This document shows positions 47,957-60,000 of a DNA stretch of 60,000 bases, in pieces. Below the pieces are notes generated by a model. That model was not told where the DNA came from. It saw nothing but the letters and a program-made list of their open reading frames with translations, and searched no databases. Made by a program: the position numbers and the translations under genes. Each line of letters opens with the position of its first letter. Position 1 is the first letter of the stretch. Source of the stretch: Bugula neritina (taxonomy: Eukaryota > Bryozoa > Gymnolaemata > Cheilostomatida > Bugulidae); the NCBI GenBank assembly GCA_964035545.1, contig OZ037767.1, positions 1,184,680-1,244,679 on the forward strand. Reading direction: 5' to 3'.

Positions 47957-50900
47957 ATGTTTGGTGTAAATATTTTGCTATTGGCTTATTACAGGTTGTT
48001 TTTGACAGCAACGGCTGCTTCCTATTTAGTTGAAACAGATGTTCCAACAGTAAGTACCTCTATTTGTTTTAAGTTAGTCTGCATATTATACGACATGTAC
48101 TGCAGGTGTTGGCATGTACAGCAGATGATGTCATGTACTGCAGATGATGTCATGTACTGCAGGTGCTGGCATGTACAGCAGATGATGTCATGTACTGCAG
48201 ATGATGTCATGTACTGCAGGTGCTGGCATGTACAGCAGATGATGTCATGTACTGCAGATGATGTCATGTACTGCAGGTGATGTCATGTACTGCAGGTGAT
48301 GTCATGTACTGCAGGTGATGTCATGTACTGCAGGTGATGTCATGTACTGCAGGTGATGTCATTTACTGCAGGTGATGGCATGTATACTGCAGGTGATGGT
48401 ATGTACTGCAGGTGATGTCATGTACTGCAGGTGATGTCATTTACTGCAGGTGATGGCATGTATACTGCAGGTGATGGCATGTACTGCAGGTGATGGCATG
48501 TACTGCAAGTGATGTCATGTACTGCAGATGATGTCATGTACTGCAGGTGATGTCATGTACTGCAGGTGATGTCATGTACTGCAGGTGATGTCATGTACTG
48601 CAGGTGATGTCATGTACTGCAGGTGATGTCATGTACTGCAAGTGATGGCATGTACTGCAGGTGATGGCATGTACTGCAGGTGATGTCATGTACTGCAGGT
48701 GATGTCATGTACTGCAGGTGCTGGCATGGCTATTAAGAATTCTTACAAACATGTTTTGTCAATGAAGCAGGCGGAAACATACTATATTTATATGCTAGTC
48801 CTGAATAGCTAGTGTGTATAAATCTTAATTTGTATTTTTAGATCAAACCCAGAGGGTAAGTATGTGCTTATATATGTTTTTATAGAGCTTGGTGTTAGTA
48901 AACATTATAGAGCTTTAAAAGCTAAAAAAATATTACATTGTTGAAAACAGCTGAAAACTAGGGTATGGGATTTTTCATTTGGAATTAAATGTTTTGCCTA
49001 AGTGAAACTTTTAGATGCTGATTACTAAGGTATATTTTTACAATTTTTTTATAATACAATAAAGTTATGAGAAAATGTTTATAACATAGCATTATGATAT
49101 TATTTATGTTCTTTGATTATGTTATCAAACTGTGGTAGTTGATGTTTTAGCAATTTAACGGAGTTTCTTAATGGAGTTGTTATGAATATCACACATATAT
49201 TAGAAGGTTAGTATAACCACCCTAACAATGAGCAACTCTCTGCTCTTTTTGTGAACGAAAGTAAGAACCTAGGCTAAAGTATTAATACAACAGATTATCA
49301 TAATACATAATTTAGTTAAAACTGATGATAAAATGTAAATTTTATGATTCAACAAATATTAAAACATAAATATATCATTTTCTAACAGACATTGAAGATG
49401 CAAATAAGATACTCCAAGTTCAAGAAGCTGACCAGGTGTTTGCAGGTGAAATTTTAAAACATATTTTATTTTCATACATACACTCTATAATGTCAAGTTA
49501 TATTTACCATGTTATATTAAAAGTTTTTTCACTCTACTATAAAATGCCTTGTGTGTGCATTATGCCATATTTTAATATATCAATATGTTATCTTATACTT
49601 TAATATGTTATGTTATAGTATATAATATACTCCATTATTTCTTTACACATTGCTTTATATAATACTTTATCATGTCACATTATGCTATATCGTATTATAT
49701 CATATTATATTGTAAAATAATATAATATACGGTGTATGTTTATTATGTTATATTGTAAAGTAATATAATATATGGTGTATATTTATTATATTATATAGTA
49801 AAGTAATATAATATACGGTATATAATATTATATTGTAAAGTAATATAATATACGGTGTATAATAGCTGCCGACTCAGCCATTAGGGCTGACACTCAAGAG
49901 ATGAACTTTAGAAGCATTTTCAGCAGAAGCAGAGGAAATGAATTCATCAACTCCAGAGACGTTGCTGCGGCAGCCATCACAGGTGTCAACCAACTTGCGC
50001 GACTGGTAACCAGGTGAGTTGTCATGCCACCTGCTATATGTTGTCAACTTATTGTTTTATTCTGTCATTTACCATGAGTTGTCACACTATGACACTAGTG
50101 AGTTAAATTGCTCAGTGTCAAGTTAACTGTGATATATATCACCTGCTATGAATTGTCACTTTCAGGCTCACTACATCTCATTAGGGATAATGACATGCAA
50201 CATATAAGTGTCTTTTTATTTGAGAGATAAAGTGTTGCCACGGTAGTCATGATTCATAGCCGCAAATTGTGTCACAACAGTGCCTTGCTTATTTTAATCA
50301 TGCTGGTAGCATTCTATTTTAAGATTAAATAGTTATTTATGGTGTAAAGCTGCCAATGGAGGAAGTGTAAACAAAACAATCAAAATATGCATTGTCATGG
50401 CACTAATATATATTTGTTAGTGATTCAAGTAGAGAACTAGTGAATGCTTTCATCTACCAATTACAGCAATTTAGTATTTGCAAACATTTCAATACTAAAA
50501 ATTGTCTAATGCACTTATAATATTTATATATTATAATTATTATTCATATTTCAGTTCTGTTCTAGCTTTATTCTTTATGTTTGTGTGGCAAAATCACAGC
50601 TGCTACTGTTAATAATTCCCACTACTTGAGAAGAATGTGAAGTAGGTACGAAACTGTTTAGATTAATTTAAATTTCTTTTGTAGTGCAGGTATAAACACA
50701 ACCAACAGTTTTGATGCCGATGGAAACCCCACAGACCCAGGTATTTTAACTTTGGCTGTGACATTGTAGTTGATATAATTGAAACATCTCAATTTTCAAA
50801 ACAAATTGTCTGTTTATGAAATTTCAAATATTTTGCCTTATGACTGCACAGATAGTTTTTGAAATTTTTGTTTCAGCTGATGTTTTTTGCTTATTTGCAA

Positions 50901-53900
50901 AATTTTACTATTTTCCAATTGTTTTTGGTTTGTTTATACATAATCTGAATTAAATATTTAAATTTAATTTTCATCCTGATAATGTATTTTTATTGCCAAC
51001 TTCTGTCCTGTATTATGCGGCCCAGTGATTGGTTACAACTCTACTCTGTATACTCTACACTGTATACTCTACCTGTATACTCTCTACTCTGTATACTCTA
51101 CTCTGTATACTCTGTATACTCTACTCTGTATACTCTACCTGTATACTCTACCTGTATACTCTGCTTTCTGTATACTCTACTCTGTATACTCACTACTCTG
51201 TATACTCTGTATACTCTACTCTGTATACTCACTACTCTGTATACTCTGTATACTCTACTCTGTATACTCTACACTGTATACTCTACCTGTATACTCTCTA
51301 CTCTGTATACTATACTCTGTATACTCTGTATACTCTACTCTGTATACTCTCTACTCTGTATACTCTACCTGTATACTCTCTACTCTGTATACTCTCTGCT
51401 CTGTATACTCTACTCTGTATACTCTACTCTGTATACTCTACTCTGTATACTTTACTCTGTATACTCTACTCTGTATACTCTACTCTGTATACTCTACCTG
51501 TACACTCTACTCTGTATACTCTACTCTGTATACTCTACCTGTATACTCTACTCTGTATACTCTACTCTGTATACTCTACTCTGTATACTCTACTCTGTAT
51601 ACTCTACCTGTGTACTCGACCTGTGTACTCGACTTGTACACTCACCTTTTGCTCACCTTATAGTGACCTTGCACTGACCTTGCAGGTGTCATGGCTGTGT
51701 CACGGATGAGACCTATGACATGTCCATTTGATCTGCCTAACAGAATGCCTTGTAACAACACATTTAGAGAGCCTACCGGGCGATGCACCAATAGAATGGC
51801 GGGGAAGAGAACATGGGGAATGGCAGGCACACCTTACAGTCGAGTTCTTCCAGCCAGCTATGAAGATGGTGGGTTAACTTAAAACTAGTTAGAGTCACTT
51901 GCTAGTTGAATGCTTTCTTTGGCTGTTGAAGCAGTGTGATCACATCAGCTCTATACGTAGGTACTGGTGCAACTCTATACATAAGTACTGGTGCAGCTCT
52001 ATACGTAGGTACTGATGCAGCTCTATCTATAGGTATTGGTGCAGCTCTATACGTAGGTATTGGTGCGGCTCTATCTATAGGTATTGGTGCAGCTCTATAC
52101 GTAGGTATTGGCGCAGCTCTATACGTAGGTATTGGTGCAGCTCTATATAGTCCGATTATTTCTACATTTCAGGAGTTGGGGCTCCTCAAAAAACAGCACT
52201 CGGCTCCGGGGAGAGTCTGAAATCAGCACGAGAAATTTCCACAGTAGTTACCACAACTCGAGTTGTACTCAACAATTTAGGGTTTGACGCCAACATCATG
52301 CAATGGGGCCAGTATATCTCTCACGAGTTCACTCACCTGGCTGAGACTGAAGGTTGCTTTGAATACTTTTACTTGAAATTTAAAATAAATATTCAATAGT
52401 TATTTTCTTTATATTTTGCCAGAAATCTGTGCTTCATAAACTTACAAAAAGACTGGAATTAAATATCTATAGCCTACTTATTATTTAAAACCAATTTTTC
52501 CTGAGCATCTAACTTTGCTAATGTCGTCTTTTTAGTACAAAAACAAGCTTTGCAAGCCGCAATAGTATTTTCTAATTAAAATGAGCAGGCCTCTATTAAT
52601 TCAAAACCTAGCACTTTTATTTTCACCTAGTATAAGACATTTGCTGCACACCATGTTTATGACATGGGTTTGTCTTAACTAAGCTGGATACTATACTAAT
52701 CATATGCTTTCACAGCTGATGCAGCTTGCTGCCCGGACCAAATATTTGCTGCCAGAAATGAACCTGGCACAGTGCCAACAACTGAAGAATTAAATGAAAT
52801 CAGAGAAGAGATCAAACAGGAGAGGGGAAACGTCTGCATCCAAATTGAGATTGAAGATGATCCAAGACATGGTGGATACGTCTGCATGACTCAGACCAGG
52901 TCCAGACCAGCTCCCCCTCATGACTGCTCTATTGGTAAGATAACTCTAAGGAGTAGTACTTCTATAAAAAAATTAATAATTCAGTAGAGGAACTGTTAAT
53001 TCTTGAAAGTAAAAGCTAATCAGTGCTCTCCATGACATCACTAGATGTCTCAGATTTAAAGGTAGCCATGTTGAAAAGTTGAATCATTGAATTGAACATA
53101 AGGGTATACACATAAACTAGTAATTAATAGATATAAAACAATTTAAGTATAATTATAACCTTAAAATTATTGCTCTACACCACAAATACACAAGCAAAGC
53201 ATTAGCTTGATCCTATCACTAATATTTTTCATCAACTAAAATTTGCGATACTCGTGTCTGCATGTCCTTAGCTCCCCGTCAACAAATGAACTCTATAACT
53301 CACGTATTTGATGGATCCGTGGTGTATGGAAGCTCTCAGGCTGAGCAAGATGCTCTGAGGTCGTTTGAAGGTGGCCGATTGCTGACTCAGACAGTAAATG
53401 GTCGAGTGCTGCTGCCACAAGATCTGGAAAACTGCCCAGCTGCTGACCTGACCGCTCAAAGATGTCCTTTCAGGGGTGGAGATACAAGAATCAACACGAC
53501 TCGTGAGTCTCACTCGGGGCTTATTAGCCTTGGATCAATAATTGTGCAGTTTTGTTTTAAGGGTTTAAATTTAAATTTACTTTTTGACCTCATATTAAAT
53601 ATTCCCATATTTGAAAGTTTGAAAGTACTAGCTTTTTTAAATATTTATATAATATTTTTCACTAATACTGTATTGACAGTTGGAGTTCTCTCAATTTTAT
53701 TTGTTGAGCTTTGTTTCATTTTTTAAAATATTTTATTGACTATGAAACTTCTACTATTAAATGATACGCACAATATTTTACTGTATATGCTAGCTAAAAG
53801 AAGCAACAGCAAAATGCTAATATCTCGAAGTGTTATTTGGATCATATGTTACAGCTAATCTGATGTCTATGCATACCGTAGCCATAGTTCATCATAACAA

Positions 53901-56900
53901 ACTAGCTAACCGGCTGGGTCTGATCAACTCCCACTGGAGTGATGAGCGGATTTTTCAGGTCTATGATTTCAAAAATTATAACAAATAATTAATTGATCTT
54001 ATATAATTATGTGTTGAAATTATCGAACTTTATAATTGAATCGTGAATGATATTTGCATATTGATGCTTATACTTTTATCACATTCATAGGAGACTCGAA
54101 GAATTGTGTCAGCTGTAGAAGCCAACATCCATTACTACGAATATCTGCCACTCATCATTGGTGATGACATAATCAGAAAATATAAGCTAGATTCTTATGC
54201 TGGCTTTAGACCAGACGTCAACCCTTCAGTCCTGTAAATGTTCATGTTGCTTTCAAGATGGCTAAAATAATGTTTATAATAAATTTGACTGCATTATGGT
54301 CAATACATATATATACTGGATATATATAGTATATATGCTAGAATGTTGTTGTTTCTACATAATAGCAGTGAAATGGCTCATGGAGCAATGAGATTTGGCC
54401 ACTCCACAGTTGGAGGCGTGTTTGGGTTAGTAAAGGATTCTGACGCAGATACGTTTGCATTCCTTCAGCTCCATTTCTTCAACACAAGTCTCTTGTATAA
54501 TGGGGGTGAGTATAAACCCCTCCCTCTTTCAGTATAAACTTCTCCCTCTTTCAGTATAAACTCCTCCCTCTTTCAGTATAAACTCCTCCCTCTTTCAGTA
54601 TAAACCCCTCCCTCTTTCAGTATAAACTCCTCCCTCTTTCAGTATACACCCTTCCCTCTTTCAGTATACACCCTCCCTCTTTCAGTATACACCCTCCCTC
54701 TTTCAGTATAAACCCCTCCCTCTTTCAGTATAAACTCCTCCCTCTTTCAGTATAAACCTCTCCCTCTTTCAGTATACACCCCTCCCTCTTTCAGTATAGC
54801 TTTTTTCAATACATATATACATAAAATAGTGTACAGTATAGCTTTTTTCTTCTAGCATAATAAGCTTTAAATTTTGAGAAGACAAGCTTTTTTGCTTTGT
54901 ACTGTTTTAGTAGTTATCATTATCTTCAAAGTGCATAATAGGGAGAAAATTGTATTTTGTGTTAATTATCTTCTTTTCCAGGATATTGAATATGAAGCAA
55001 CAGTAAATTTTTTAAAGTGTATAAACATATTACGTAGAAAAAGTTTATGTGTTACCAGTTGTCTTTCCTTTCAGGGTATAGCCAGTGCATCAGAGGGCTA
55101 CTTGGAGATAGACCTTGGGTTATAGATCATAATTTCCCAGATGCGGTAAGTTCTACATGCTTAGATGGCATATTACAGTATAGTTTAGTAATAATATTAC
55201 ATTGTATTGGTAAGATATTTTTGAGCATAGTGAATGGTGGCTGATTAAATTTTGAAAACGGTTTTATTGTTTCCAATATAATTATCAATATTGATCATGT
55301 CAAGCCGCAAATCTTTAAGAAAAAATCACATGTTTAGTAATAATGTGAGAAGTTGGAACCTTCAACTTGTCATTTTATGAGACCAAACCTTGAGCTCTAA
55401 CCCATGAATCTAAATGACAAATGCTTTTACCTATTGGCTGTTCATTTTTTAAACTTCATCCGAGTGAGTCATTTCTTGTAGATTAGAAACTTCCTGTTTG
55501 ACTCTAAGAGAGATCTTATAGCACTAAATATAAATAGAGGGAGAGATCACGGCTTACAGTCTTATACAAGCTACAGGTGAACTTGAGATATGCTAATTGA
55601 TTGATATTTCTAATTATTAGCACTGAATAACCAGCAACTAACAATGAACAACCAGCAACTGGCAACTAACAATGAACAACCAGCAACTGGCAACTAACAA
55701 TGAACAACCAGCAACTGGCAACTAACAATGGATAACCAGCAACTGGCAACGAACAACGAACAACCAGCAACTGGCAACTAACAACTCGTATAATTAGCAA
55801 CAATTTTTTAATTTTAAACTCAATTTGCATTAAGCAAGGCAAGAGCATATTTATTGCCCTTCCTGATGCAACTGAGACACTGTTCTACTTGACTGTCCTT
55901 TTATTTAAGTGTTCTTTCACACAGTATGATGCAGTTTGGTGATCTAGAAAGATGTAATTTTTAGATAAAATTAGCTACAAGTTATATATATCTTATAGAA
56001 TGGAAATTCTCAACTCCAGATGATAAGCTAAACTGTACCATTAAGGTATACTTATCATCTTCAACACTGTGGATATGCTGTATCAAATTAAACAATATTC
56101 ATTTATTTTATTTTTCTGTTACAGGAAGTTTTACAACTTGAGTGTGCCAACATCATTTGATAATCTCTCGGCCACTCACAGTAAAGATGTCATTGAAGCT
56201 TTACGTAGGGTCTACACGTCAGTTGACGATATAGAACTGTATCCTGCAGGTAAAGTTCATACATTACGCAATCTAGCTGTTGATTTCCTATAATGCGCAT
56301 TTACCTACCACCTACCACTTTTCACCTTAAATGGTACTATTAATACCAATAACTTTTAATTATAAACAATTGTATAAATGAGTTTAGTATGAGTCAATCT
56401 CCAAAAACCTATCAGTAGAACTGACTGACTTTTGAATGAAATTCAAATACTCACTATTTATATGTTTTTGATATATAAAATATATATTTATATGTTTTTG
56501 TATGAAAATATCTGTCACAAATTCTACATTATACTTTGCAGAGTATTATTAATTTATTTTTCCCTAGCATATTTCCTGTGGATGCCGTCTATTTCTTCAT
56601 TTGAAAACACATTGTCAAATATTTATAGCCAAGTAGAAGTCCATTTACTAAATTGAATTAAATCAATCAATATTTAGATTGCATGTACACAGAGTCAAAA
56701 CCAAATATATCAGCTTGCTAAAATTTCGATTTTGAAGAAAAAATGCGCTATGAAAATGTTTCTCCAAATGCTGCTTTCACCACTAATTTAGGAGTGACTG
56801 AAAATCACGTTCCTGGAGGACTGACTGGAGAACTCTTTGCTAACATTATGGGAGATGGTTTTTCCAGACTACTTCAAGGAGATAGGCTCTGGTTTGAAGG

Positions 56901-58838
56901 ACAACAAAGTGGTTTAACTCCTGGTAACTAAAAGTTTGTCAATATAGTTTAAATGATTGTTCATTGCAAGTTATTTAACTGAATTTCTGTATAGGTCTGT
57001 ATACATAATTTGTCCTCCAGAATAAACAATTTTGATCACTTCTACTAAAAGCAATTTTTTCATGCCGTTAATTATTTAATGGTTTCTATTGTGAACTGTG
57101 GTTTAGCTTTTTATATTTTCATTGGTCTTGCTTGTTTGGTTGTATGTTTCTGCGGTTTTACTTTGTTCCTTGTTGCAACTTGAAAAATTGTAGCAATTTG
57201 CAGCTTTTTATAGTGTGAAAAGGCAGTAATATTATTTTTAGCACAAATAGCGGAAATTAAGAAATACAGACTTCACAACTTGCTGTGTCATGGTGCAGAT
57301 CTGGATACCGTCAATGACCATGCCTTCTTTAGGGCAGGACAGAGGTGAATATAAATTAACCTCATTTTAGTAGTTGCTAAGGTACGTATATAGTTTCTTG
57401 CATTAAACTGATTAAATATTAACAAATACAGCTGTATTTTATCACGCTCGCACACCCAAATTTACTAAAAAAGTTAGAATAAAACATAGAAAATCAAGCA
57501 AAATTAGAAAAAAAACCTTGGTTATTCAGCTGTATTTGTTAATATTTTATCAGTTTAATGCAAAAAACTAGATACATTAGTGTGTACTACATTAAGTAAA
57601 ATGACCCATTGTGTATAGTACGAGTACACGGTCTAATATCCTGTGCAATTCTCATAGCTGTGTGAGACACTTCTGCAAAACAAATTTTAGTTTTATGATA
57701 ATGCAGGGAAATTTATATTCGTGCAAGTCATCTTTTATATGCAGGTGTGAAGGTAATTTACACCTGTCTATGTTAAGTTTCATTGTGACACCATAATTAA
57801 AAGGAATGCTTCTTAAACTTTGTCAGCCTTGTTTTCTAGTCTTCGTTTTGATTTAATATAACTTATTATTATAGTTTATAAATCAAATGATCAAAAACTA
57901 ACATGTATTTGTGAACCTGTATAATAGAGATGCTATGATTGGTTGTTGCTCAGTCAATTAAATGTTGGCTAACATATGATGAGTTAAAATTTAAGTGCTG
58001 AGTTAGTAGGTGTATTTTAATTAGCTGTAAATGCACTGAATTTCCTGTTTAGACCTGGAGACTCAGAGATCTCGTGCTCTAGTGTAGAGCAGTTGAATCT
58101 CACCCTCTGGAGAGACGCACCTCCTCTGACAGAACCAGAATGCCACTGGCAGGAAGTTAGCAGGTCTCCGTGTTGCTTTGGTTAGTCAACAAAGTTTTGA
58201 AGATTTTTCGACACAATGTAGAGCCATTCTTTATCTTATTCAGTTGTTTTATTGCAATTAACGCTGTTCTTTAGCTGCAAACATAAAATTTTTAGCTAAA
58301 CTGATGCGTTTTCATCATGAGAGTGGTCAACAACATAGGCATAGAAATCACTCTCATCGCCAAAGCACTGTATTAATATTATGAAATAACAATTATTTGG
58401 AAAGCGTGAAATATTCTCTAAGATAGTATTGCAAATGACAGGCATGGCTTGATAGATATATAGTATTTACGTCACAAAATATTAATTGTAAAACATTACA
58501 GTATGTGGGCTAATTGTAACCACATGTGTATTTAAACAATATAATAAGAATATAATGTAATAATATAATAATAACATAATAAAAATATAATATAATAATA
58601 TAATAATAACATATTAAGAATATAATAAGAATATAATAATAGTATAATTAATGTATAATAATAGTATAATGAATGTACAGGGTCTCGGACTGTGTACAGA
58701 GAGTGCGTTGGAGATGATGGCTGCATGTGCCCTGGCAATGAGGAGGAGGAAATACTGTGTACATGTGTTGGCACGGAATGTTCCGGTAGTCTGCTTGCCT
58801 TCTGCTCAGAAAAGTGGTTGTCTGCCCTTCACTTGTAA
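47957..58838 (+). CDS. Px4: divergent secreted haem peroxidase, about 19 exons
   Basis: Probable exons: 47957-48049, 48842-48855 (uncertain), 49389-49445, 49866-50013, 50685-50740, 51686-51868, 52173-52352, 52716-52934, 53272-53502, 53855-53958, 54091-54233, 54366-54505, 55075-55145, 55482-55576, 56125-56249, 56792-56923, 57242-57344, 58053-58180, 58681-58838; about 790 aa. Exons 9-16 and 18 match Px2 in length and phase. First exon reads as a signal peptide (MFGVNILLLAYYRLFLTATA). The joins between the first three exons do not keep frame as listed, so the 5' structure is unresolved. Domain landmarks: YISHEF (distal His), THVFDGSVVYGSS (calcium), GGDTRINTT (distal Arg), MRFGHST (proximal His), LNINRGRDHG. 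Ser and Thr replace the haem-ester acids. The Cys-rich TSP1-like domain (CHW..PCCFG.RTVYREC) is followed by an extra EEEE and Cys-rich tail. The introns carry many minisatellites. Confidence 0.9.
48100..48727. repeat. 19-bp minisatellite (GTGATGTCATGTACTGCAG), Px4 intron 1
   Basis: More than 30 units. The first part has a 57-base higher-order period (three 19-mers: GCTGGCATGTACAGCAGAT variant plus two others). Every unit boundary reads CTGCAG/GTGATG, like fused acceptor and donor sites. Encoded frames are repeat artefacts. Confidence 0.95.
49696..49862. repeat. AT-rich tandem repeat, Px4 intron 3
   Basis: About four imperfect units around TATTGTAAAGTAATATAATA followed by TACGGTGTA; the last ends at the acceptor of the next exon (49865). 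Confidence 0.85.
51037..51630. repeat. TACTCTGTATACTC minisatellite, Px4 intron 5
   Basis: About 14-base units (TATACTCTACTCTG) with CCTGTATACTC variants, ending about 55 bases before the exon 6 acceptor. All three forward frames are open because the repeat lacks stops; these are not genes. Related in sequence to the minisatellite at 30383-30989. Confidence 0.95.
51936..52150. repeat. 24-bp minisatellite, Px4 intron 6
   Basis: About nine units of GCAGCTCTATACGTAGGTAT plus TGGT, alternating with CTATCTATAGG variants. Confidence 0.92.
54511..54797 (+). repeat. 22-bp repeat of acceptor-like units, Px4 intron 12
   Basis: Thirteen units of TATAAACTCCTCCCTCTTTCAG starting five bases after the exon 12 donor. 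Each unit is a pyrimidine tract ending in CAG, that is, a plausible 3' splice site. The real acceptor (CTTTCCTTTCAG) is at 55074. Confidence 0.95.
55621..55795. repeat. 28-bp tandem repeat, Px4 intron 14
   Basis: Units of AACCAGCAACTGGCAACTAA plus CAATGAAC, about six copies. Confidence 0.92.
58537..58675. repeat. ATAATA-type repeat just upstream of Px4 exon 19
   Basis: Runs of AATATAATAAGAATATAATA reach to within a few bases of the last exon's acceptor (GAATGTACAG, ending 58680). Confidence 0.88.
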
Positions 58839-59349
58839 TACAAGTCGTCTTATCTCTGAATGCTCTATGGCTTGTGATGTGTTCAGTCTCTCAGCTTCTT
58901 TAGATAGTCTAAGTTCTAGGTTGAGCTATAGGTTAGGTTTCACTTTAAAGGGTTAGTTGTAGTTTAGAGTTAGTGTGCTAGCATAGCATGTGATCTTACA
59001 ATCCCCTAATATAATTGTAACAGCAATGCTAAGTGTTGGTTGGTTTGATATTAAGAAATTACATTTTATCTGCTAGTAAATATTTGTGTCATGACTTGCA
59101 AATAATATATGTATAACTATAATTGTTTTATACTATAGATGCTTTAGTTTTACTTTCTTTAACTTTAAAATAATAATAATATATCAAATTTACAGAATTT
59201 GTCTTTTAATTCTAAAATTACATACACTGGTTGCAAAGTTGACTACTGTCCAGTTGGAATGATTTTTAATTTAAATATTTTAATCAAGTTTTAGGCTGCA
59301 TCTTAAAAGTTTCTCTCTACGCTTTGTAAAGCATTTGATAATAATAAAT
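58839..59349. other. 3' flank of Px4
   Basis: AT-rich. No gene and no clear AATAAA close to the Px4 stop. Confidence 0.5.
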
Positions 59350-59514
59350 CTAAACGTCAATATCTGCTACATCTGTGTAAAACAGTCCCTCACAATAGTA
59401 ATAGTTAGTTTTTCCATTATTGTGAAGTTTTTTGCATGCAGCATCATCCTGTTGAGCCCTTTTCTGAGAGTGCTTGCCTAAGATTCCATACTTAGGATTT
59501 GTCCTCTCATAGTG
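59350..59514 (-). CDS. possible last exon of an unidentified minus-strand gene
   Basis: Read on the minus strand, an acceptor (TTAAATATGCAG) is followed by exactly 55 codons to a stop: HYERTNPKYGILGKHSQKR, then AQQDDAACKKLHNN, then YYYCEGLFYTDVADIDV. The composition is that of a normal soluble protein, unlike AT-driven spurious frames, and it is not repeat-derived. I do not recognise the family. Upstream exons would lie beyond 59600 or outside the window. An ATG at 59520-59522 just upstream could also be a start. Confidence 0.4.
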   Translation of the reverse strand, partial: HYERTNPKYGILGKHSQKRAQQDDAACKKLHNNGKTNYYYCEGLFYTDVADIDV

Positions 59515-60000
59515 CTGCATATTTAAGGGATCAGTGATGTTCACTCACATTGTTCTATCTACAGTTACATTACGATTACATCACTGCGCACACACAGCAC
59601 GTATAAAGTACAAATTGGGTTGGAGATCAGGAAATAGATTAAGTACAAATAGTTGGTGTTTATAAGCTGCATGCCTATTTGTTGGCTCTGGGCAGTAAAT
59701 TCATTAATTGGTAGGTGGCATTCAGTCAATATGATATTCTAGAATATTGTTGTTGTTCGTAAAAACAGTAGTCAATACAGCCTCTTATTTACTATTTATT
59801 ATTTACTATTTAACTCTAGGCTTATAGTGAAAGAATAGCTGAGTGCACAGTATTTGTCATGCAAATAAGCTTCATTCAGGCACGTATACTATGCACAACT
59901 ACAAAAAAAGCAGCTACCACAGCAACACGTAGTGTAGCGTGCTGACATGCTAGGATGTACATACAGAGTTCTCACCAGGCTGGGCTGAAGCAGCTCTACA
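59515..60000. other. right edge of window, unassigned
   Basis: No further exon of the minus-strand candidate could be identified here. Confidence 0.5.

Noticed and set aside
48022-48280. Open frames on both strands with 19-residue periodicity
   Set aside because: Produced by the 19-base minisatellite, whose length is not a multiple of three; no gene structure.
50982-51709. Three overlapping frames of more than 200 codons rich in Tyr, Leu and Thr
   Set aside because: All arise from the stop-free TACTCTGTATACTC minisatellite in Px4 intron 5.

Overview
This window is metazoan nuclear DNA. It is AT-rich, has GT-AG spliceosomal introns, TATA boxes, AATAAA signals, tRNA-derived SINEs, a PIF/Harbinger transposon and many micro- and minisatellites. 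No sequence fixes the species. A lophotrochozoan/spiralian invertebrate is my guess only.

The backbone is a head-to-tail array of four secreted animal haem peroxidase genes on the plus strand: Px1 (321-7081, 18 exons, 725 aa), Px2 (13211-20899, 19 exons, 803 aa), Px3 (30180-38945, 19 exons, 768 aa) and the more divergent Px4 (about 47957-58838, about 19 exons, about 790 aa). I assembled every exon by hand from splice sites and reading phase. From the peroxidase domain onward, exon lengths and intron phases are nearly identical in all four. Each protein has a signal peptide (least certain in Px4), a variable linker, a full peroxidase domain (distal His, distal Arg, calcium motif, proximal His) and a Cys-rich C-terminal domain that looks like a divergent thrombospondin type 1 repeat. 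All four lack both acidic residues that ester-link haem in myeloperoxidase-type enzymes.

A second family lies between them: small secreted, acidic, Thr/Met-rich proteins. Intact genes lie downstream of Px2 (22275-24009) and Px3 (40425-42278). A decayed copy lies downstream of Px1 (8150-9270), and a second, more eroded relic split by a foldback element lies at 26480-27440. With the duplicated spacer (9955-13200 and 27465-30180) this shows that a unit of peroxidase, small acidic protein gene and spacer with promoter was duplicated in blocks. The likely joint role is secreted oxidative chemistry on an extracellular matrix (cross-linking, sclerotisation, adhesive, tube or mineral matrix) or defence; this is inference.

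Other contents are an N-terminally incomplete PIF/Harbinger element (MADF protein plus DDE transposase, 43690-46433), five SINE-like insertions, a MITE-like foldback element, and repeat arrays in introns. Some of these arrays multiply splice-site-like sequence. The right end holds one possible last exon of an unidentified minus-strand gene (59350-59514).
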